Assembly (NCBI GenBank): GCA_947476515.1
Contig: CANJQZ010000056.1
Location: 1-9,666 of the forward strand
DNA length: 9,666 nt
Direction of reading: 5' to 3'
Source of the DNA: Flavobacteriales bacterium
Lineage (GTDB): Bacteria > Bacteroidota > Bacteroidia > Flavobacteriales_D > Crocinitomicaceae
Shown here: piece by piece, positions 7,023 through 9,666 of the stretch
Layout: each line of letters starts with the position of its first letter
Numbering within the stretch: position 1 is the stretch's first letter
Notes under the pieces: model-generated
What the model saw: the letters and a program-made list of their open reading frames with translations, nothing else
What the model was told of the DNA's origin: nothing
The model's database searches: none
Position numbers and translations under genes: made by a program

Positions 7023-7816
7023 GATTTTAAAGCAAAAATATTAAACATTTGAGAGCTTTCTAAACCTTGTTCTTGTTCTGTATGTAGTTTGGAAAATCCT
7101 TTTGAATGCAGTAAATCTTGTACTTTTTTTACACGGTCATCGGTATCATGTACCTCTATAACCAATGCGTTAATTTTCGTCCAATCATTTTCATTAATTC
7201 CCTGAAGCACCTCCCATTCAGCACCTTCACAATCAATTTTAAGTAAATCTATCTTGGAAATCTTTTCTTGTTCCAATAAGCTTGATAAAGTTATTAATTC
7301 ACAGTTTACGGTGCGTTTACCTTTAATAAGTTGCTTTGCAATTGCACCTGCAAAAAATCGAGGGATTAAGCGCATCCACCACATATTAGACGGTGGGCTT
7401 TTCATAGTTCCTTTAACTGCTTTTTCAAAGGCTCTTGGATCTACATCCCATTGTTCTGGATGCAGCGTAGATAAGGCTGGAGTATTCGGAAAATAAGTGA
7501 AAGTTGCAGAAGTATTCTCCGATGAAACTCCAAAGGGTAAGACATGCATTTTTCCTTGACCATGTAAAGCCGCATTGGCCGTCAAGACTTCTAGTATTTC
7601 AGGAATTGGCTCTAAGCAGTATACAGCAACATTTTTTGCCTTTTGCATTACCCGAATGCCAAATATTCCAATATTAGCACCTACATCAAACACAACATCA
7701 TTATCATGAATTTCAATGCCATGTTGCAAATAACCTTCAACATGATGGTCGAGCATTTTTGCTTCTGGTTTTCTTAAGCAATGCACCTGGGTGCCATCTG
7801 AAAGTTTAGTTTTCAT
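7019..7816 (-). CDS. FkbM-family SAM-dependent methyltransferase
   Basis: The 265-residue soluble protein has the FkbM layout (PF05050). SAM-binding motif I, FDVGANIGIF, is at 43-52; the acidic-Pro pair EP is at 69-70 after the second strand; and the diagnostic IDLLKIDCEGAEWEVL is at 189-204. The chain ends with a strand pair of the GFSKLHTEQEQ...MFNIFA type seen in family members linked to polyketide and glycan tailoring. FkbM enzymes usually O-methylate hydroxyl groups on sugars or secondary metabolites. Residues 128-165, rich in Trp, Arg and Pro, form an insertion that may shape the substrate pocket. It is the first gene of the packed trio, with a 4-base overlap to the hydroxylase, so methylation of a hydroxylated product is a reasonable but unproven idea. 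It lies 60 bases after pruA and could also receive read-through. Confidence 0.87.
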   Translation of the reverse strand: MKTKLSDGTQVHCLRKPEAKMLDHHVEGYLQHGIEIHDNDVVFDVGANIGIFGIRVMQKAKNVAVYCLEPIPEILEVLTANAALHGQGKMHVLPFGVSSENTSATFTYFPNTPALSTLHPEQWDVDPRAFEKAVKGTMKSPPSNMWWMRLIPRFFAGAIAKQLIKGKRTVNCELITLSSLLEQEKISKIDLLKIDCEGAEWEVLQGINENDWTKINALVIEVHDTDDRVKKVQDLLHSKGFSKLHTEQEQGLESSQMFNIFALKS

Positions 7817-7821
7817 ACTTT

Positions 7822-7876
7822 AAATCTTGCTTCTAAATTACAAAATTTAAAATATAAAACATACTGCCCAAGATTT
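7822..7876 (-). promoter_or_regulatory. Inverted repeat and possible promoter between pruA and the methyltransferase gene
   Basis: An exact 8-base inverted repeat, AAATCTTG (7822-7829 on the plus strand) and CAAGATTT (7869-7876), spans nearly the whole 60-base gap with a 39-base loop. It lacks a T-tail in the minus direction, so it is not a normal terminator. Between the arms the minus strand carries TAAATTTTG (7849-7841), one base longer than TAnnTTTG, with a TTG at 7871-7869 about 19 bases upstream. This could be a weak promoter for the trio operon; either reading is tentative. Confidence 0.3.
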
Positions 7877-9508
7877 TTATTTTTCCAAGAAAGGGTATTC
7901 AAAATGGGTAGGCGGAACGAATGTTTCCTTAATGGTTCGAGCAGAAACCCAGCGAAGTAAATTCATTGCAGCACCCGCTTTGTCGTTCGTTCCTGACCCT
8001 CTTGCACCACCAAATGGTTGTTGTCCAACCACAGCACCGGTTGGTTTGTCATTGATGTAAAAATTCCCTGCTGCATTTTCAAGCAACTCAGTTGCCATAT
8101 GAATCGCATAACGATCTTGTGCAATGATGGAACCTGTTAAGGCATATTCAGAAGTTTGATCTATTAAATGTAATGTTTTTTCAAAATCAGCATCTTCATA
8201 GACAAAAACAGTAAGTACAGGTCCAAAAATTTCTTCACATAAAGTTCTAAACTTCGGATTGCTGGTTACGACAGTAGTAGGTTGAATAAAATACCCAACT
8301 GACTTATCAAAAGTTCCACCAGTAATAATTTCGGCATCACTTTGTGCAGCACAATAGCTTATATAAGCCGCAATTTTATCAAATGATTTTTCATCAATAA
8401 CAGCATTAACAAAATGAGAAGTATCATCAGGTGCGCCAACAGTAATACTATTTACTTGAGCTACATAACTATCTTTTACAGCTGGCCAAATAGATTTTGC
8501 CACATATACTCTTGAAGCGGCCGAACATTTTTGACCTTGGAATTCAAATGCACCGCGCACCATTGCAGCGGCAACCACTTCTGGATTAGAAGAAGCGTGT
8601 GCCATAATAAAATCTTTCCCACCCGTTTCACCAACGATTCGCGGATAACTTCTGTAATGGGATAAATTTTCACCTATTTGTTTCCATAGTGCACGAAAAA
8701 CACCTGTAGATCCTGTAAAGTGTAGTCCAGCAAATTCCTTATGTTTAAAAATTATATCTCCTGCAATCGGGCCATCTACTGTTACCATATTGATTACACC
8801 ATCAGGCAATCCTGCAGCTTTAAAAAGGTCCATTATTACTTGAGCAGAATAAATTTGAGTATCAGACGGTTTCCAAATCACAACATTTCCCATCATAGCG
8901 GGAGCAGCGCAAAGATTTGCGGCAATAGAAGTAAAGTTAAAAGGAGTAATTGCAAATACAAATCCTTCTAAGGGACGATATTGAAGTCGATTCCACATGC
9001 CTGGAAGAGATTCAGGTTGTTCTTTATAAATCTGAGACATATATTGAACATTAAATCGGAAAAAGTCTATCATTTCGCAAGCAGCATCAATTTCCGCTTG
9101 AAAAACATTTTTAGATTGCGCGAGCATCGTAGCTGCATTCATACGATCACGGAAAGGACCTGCCAATAAATCTGCAGCACGAAGGAAAATCGCTGCTCTC
9201 TCTTCCCAAGGTAATTTTGCCCAAGCTGTTTTAGCTTTTAATGCCGATTCAATGGCTAATTCAACATGCTTAGCCTCTCCAAAGTTAGAGTGTCCAAGGA
9301 TTTTTTTGTGCTCGTGAGGAGGAGAAAGCACTTTTTTATTGTTGGTAAAAATTTGCTCTGTTCCAATATACATTGGAATATCAATTGGAGCTTGGTTGTA
9401 TAGTTTTTTATATTCAGCAAGAACAGAAATTCTTTCAGGACTTCCTTTTGCGTATGGTTTTACCGGTTCGTTTATAGCAACTGGTACTTTAGAAAAAGCA
9501 TTTGACAT
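7877..9508 (-). CDS. pruA: L-glutamate gamma-semialdehyde (1-pyrroline-5-carboxylate) dehydrogenase
   Basis: The 543-residue protein is an aldehyde dehydrogenase of the ALDH4 (P5C dehydrogenase) type, with the length typical of the single-domain form rather than the giant PutA fusion. Visible landmarks are TPFNFTS (188-194, with oxyanion Asn191), KPSD (213-216) and FTGST (264-268) for NAD binding, VGETGGKDF (292-300, general base Glu294), FQGQKCSAASR (catalytic Cys328) and EEIFGP (425-430). QPFGGARGSGTNDKAG (497-512) and the long N-terminal segment INEPVKPYAKGSPER are characteristic of ALDH4. It oxidises glutamate semialdehyde, formed from proline via P5C or from ornithine, to glutamate with NAD+ in the cytoplasm. 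No proline dehydrogenase gene is in the window, so the first step is encoded elsewhere. It has a good promoter just upstream and all catalytic residues. Confidence 0.93.
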   Translation of the reverse strand: MSNAFSKVPVAINEPVKPYAKGSPERISVLAEYKKLYNQAPIDIPMYIGTEQIFTNNKKVLSPPHEHKKILGHSNFGEAKHVELAIESALKAKTAWAKLPWEERAAIFLRAADLLAGPFRDRMNAATMLAQSKNVFQAEIDAACEMIDFFRFNVQYMSQIYKEQPESLPGMWNRLQYRPLEGFVFAITPFNFTSIAANLCAAPAMMGNVVIWKPSDTQIYSAQVIMDLFKAAGLPDGVINMVTVDGPIAGDIIFKHKEFAGLHFTGSTGVFRALWKQIGENLSHYRSYPRIVGETGGKDFIMAHASSNPEVVAAAMVRGAFEFQGQKCSAASRVYVAKSIWPAVKDSYVAQVNSITVGAPDDTSHFVNAVIDEKSFDKIAAYISYCAAQSDAEIITGGTFDKSVGYFIQPTTVVTSNPKFRTLCEEIFGPVLTVFVYEDADFEKTLHLIDQTSEYALTGSIIAQDRYAIHMATELLENAAGNFYINDKPTGAVVGQQPFGGARGSGTNDKAGAAMNLLRWVSARTIKETFVPPTHFEYPFLEK

Positions 9509-9525
9509 ATCTCTTTTGTTTTATA

Positions 9526-9556
9526 CAAATGTAACCATAGTTAGCCTGACACACAA
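9526..9556 (-). promoter_or_regulatory. Promoter of pruA: -33 TTG and -7 TACATTTG
   Basis: On the minus strand TTG (9556-9554) is followed after 20 bases by TACATTTG (9533-9526), an exact Bacteroidota -7 consensus with standard spacing. The box ends 17 bases before the pruA ATG (9508), giving a leader of about ten bases with no Shine-Dalgarno site. A second TTG lies at 9560-9558. This is the best promoter in the window. Confidence 0.6.
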
Positions 9557-9604
9557 CCAAAAAAAATAGAAAATAATTAACAAAATAATTGATTTATGTT
9601 GCAA

Positions 9605-9640
9605 TTGCTGTGTGCATAATACATTTAAAGTGTAAATTTG
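9605..9640 (+). promoter_or_regulatory. Possible divergent plus-strand promoter at the right edge
   Basis: On the plus strand TAAATTTG (9633-9640) matches TAnnTTTG exactly; a TTG at 9605-9607 is 25 bases upstream, rather far. An ATG follows at 9647-9649 (reading MHLTHL before the window ends), which could be the start of a divergent gene, but six codons are not enough to support a CDS. The interval 9541-9600 is AT-rich and holds nothing else recognisable. Confidence 0.25.
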
Positions 9641-9666
9641 AAAACAATGCATTTGACCCATCTACA

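Noticed and set aside
1..9666. CRISPR array, tRNA/rRNA, insertion sequence, toxin-antitoxin or defence island
   Set aside because: No spaced repeats, no cloverleaf or rRNA-like stretch, no transposase or integrase, and every long minus-strand frame is assigned to a metabolic or envelope family.

Overview
The window looks like chromosomal DNA from a member of the Bacteroidota, of the Flavobacteriia, Cytophagia or Chitinophagia kind. The support is the AT-rich composition, a PorP/SprF-family type IX secretion protein, a 383-residue arginase-family protein with the GGSQD signature and C-terminal tail that I know from this phylum, a one-chain E1 alpha/beta 2-oxoacid dehydrogenase, a DUF2141 protein, an OmpA/PorT-like barrel, and upstream boxes matching the Bacteroidota -7 consensus TAnnTTTG rather than a classical -10 box. 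Shine-Dalgarno sites are not evident. The genus cannot be named from this sequence.

All nine recognisable genes are on the minus strand, so transcription runs from high to low coordinates. From right to left: pruA-type pyrroline-5-carboxylate dehydrogenase (7877-9508) with a good promoter; a tightly packed trio of FkbM-family methyltransferase (7019-7816), sterol desaturase/fatty acid hydroxylase (6333-7022) and secreted DUF2141 protein (5900-6328); a lone outer-membrane beta-barrel protein (4775-5815) ending in a candidate terminator; a fused E1 alpha/beta 2-oxoacid dehydrogenase (2596-4683) followed 18 bases later by a MazG/PRA-PH-like nucleotide pyrophosphohydrolase (2185-2577); a metal-ligand-poor arginase-family protein (937-2088) with its own promoter box; and the N-terminal 239 codons of a PorP/SprF protein (1-719), cut by the left edge.

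Functionally this is a patchwork. There is amino-acid catabolism (proline/P5C oxidation to glutamate, branched-chain-type 2-oxoacid oxidation), nucleotide housekeeping, an envelope or lipid modification module, and the edge of what may be a type IX secretion/gliding locus. No RNA gene, CRISPR array, insertion sequence, prophage or defence cassette is visible. The least explained parts are the methyltransferase-hydroxylase-DUF2141 operon, the arginase-fold protein that has lost three of six metal ligands, and a terminator-like hairpin oriented for plus-strand transcription where no plus-strand gene is seen.
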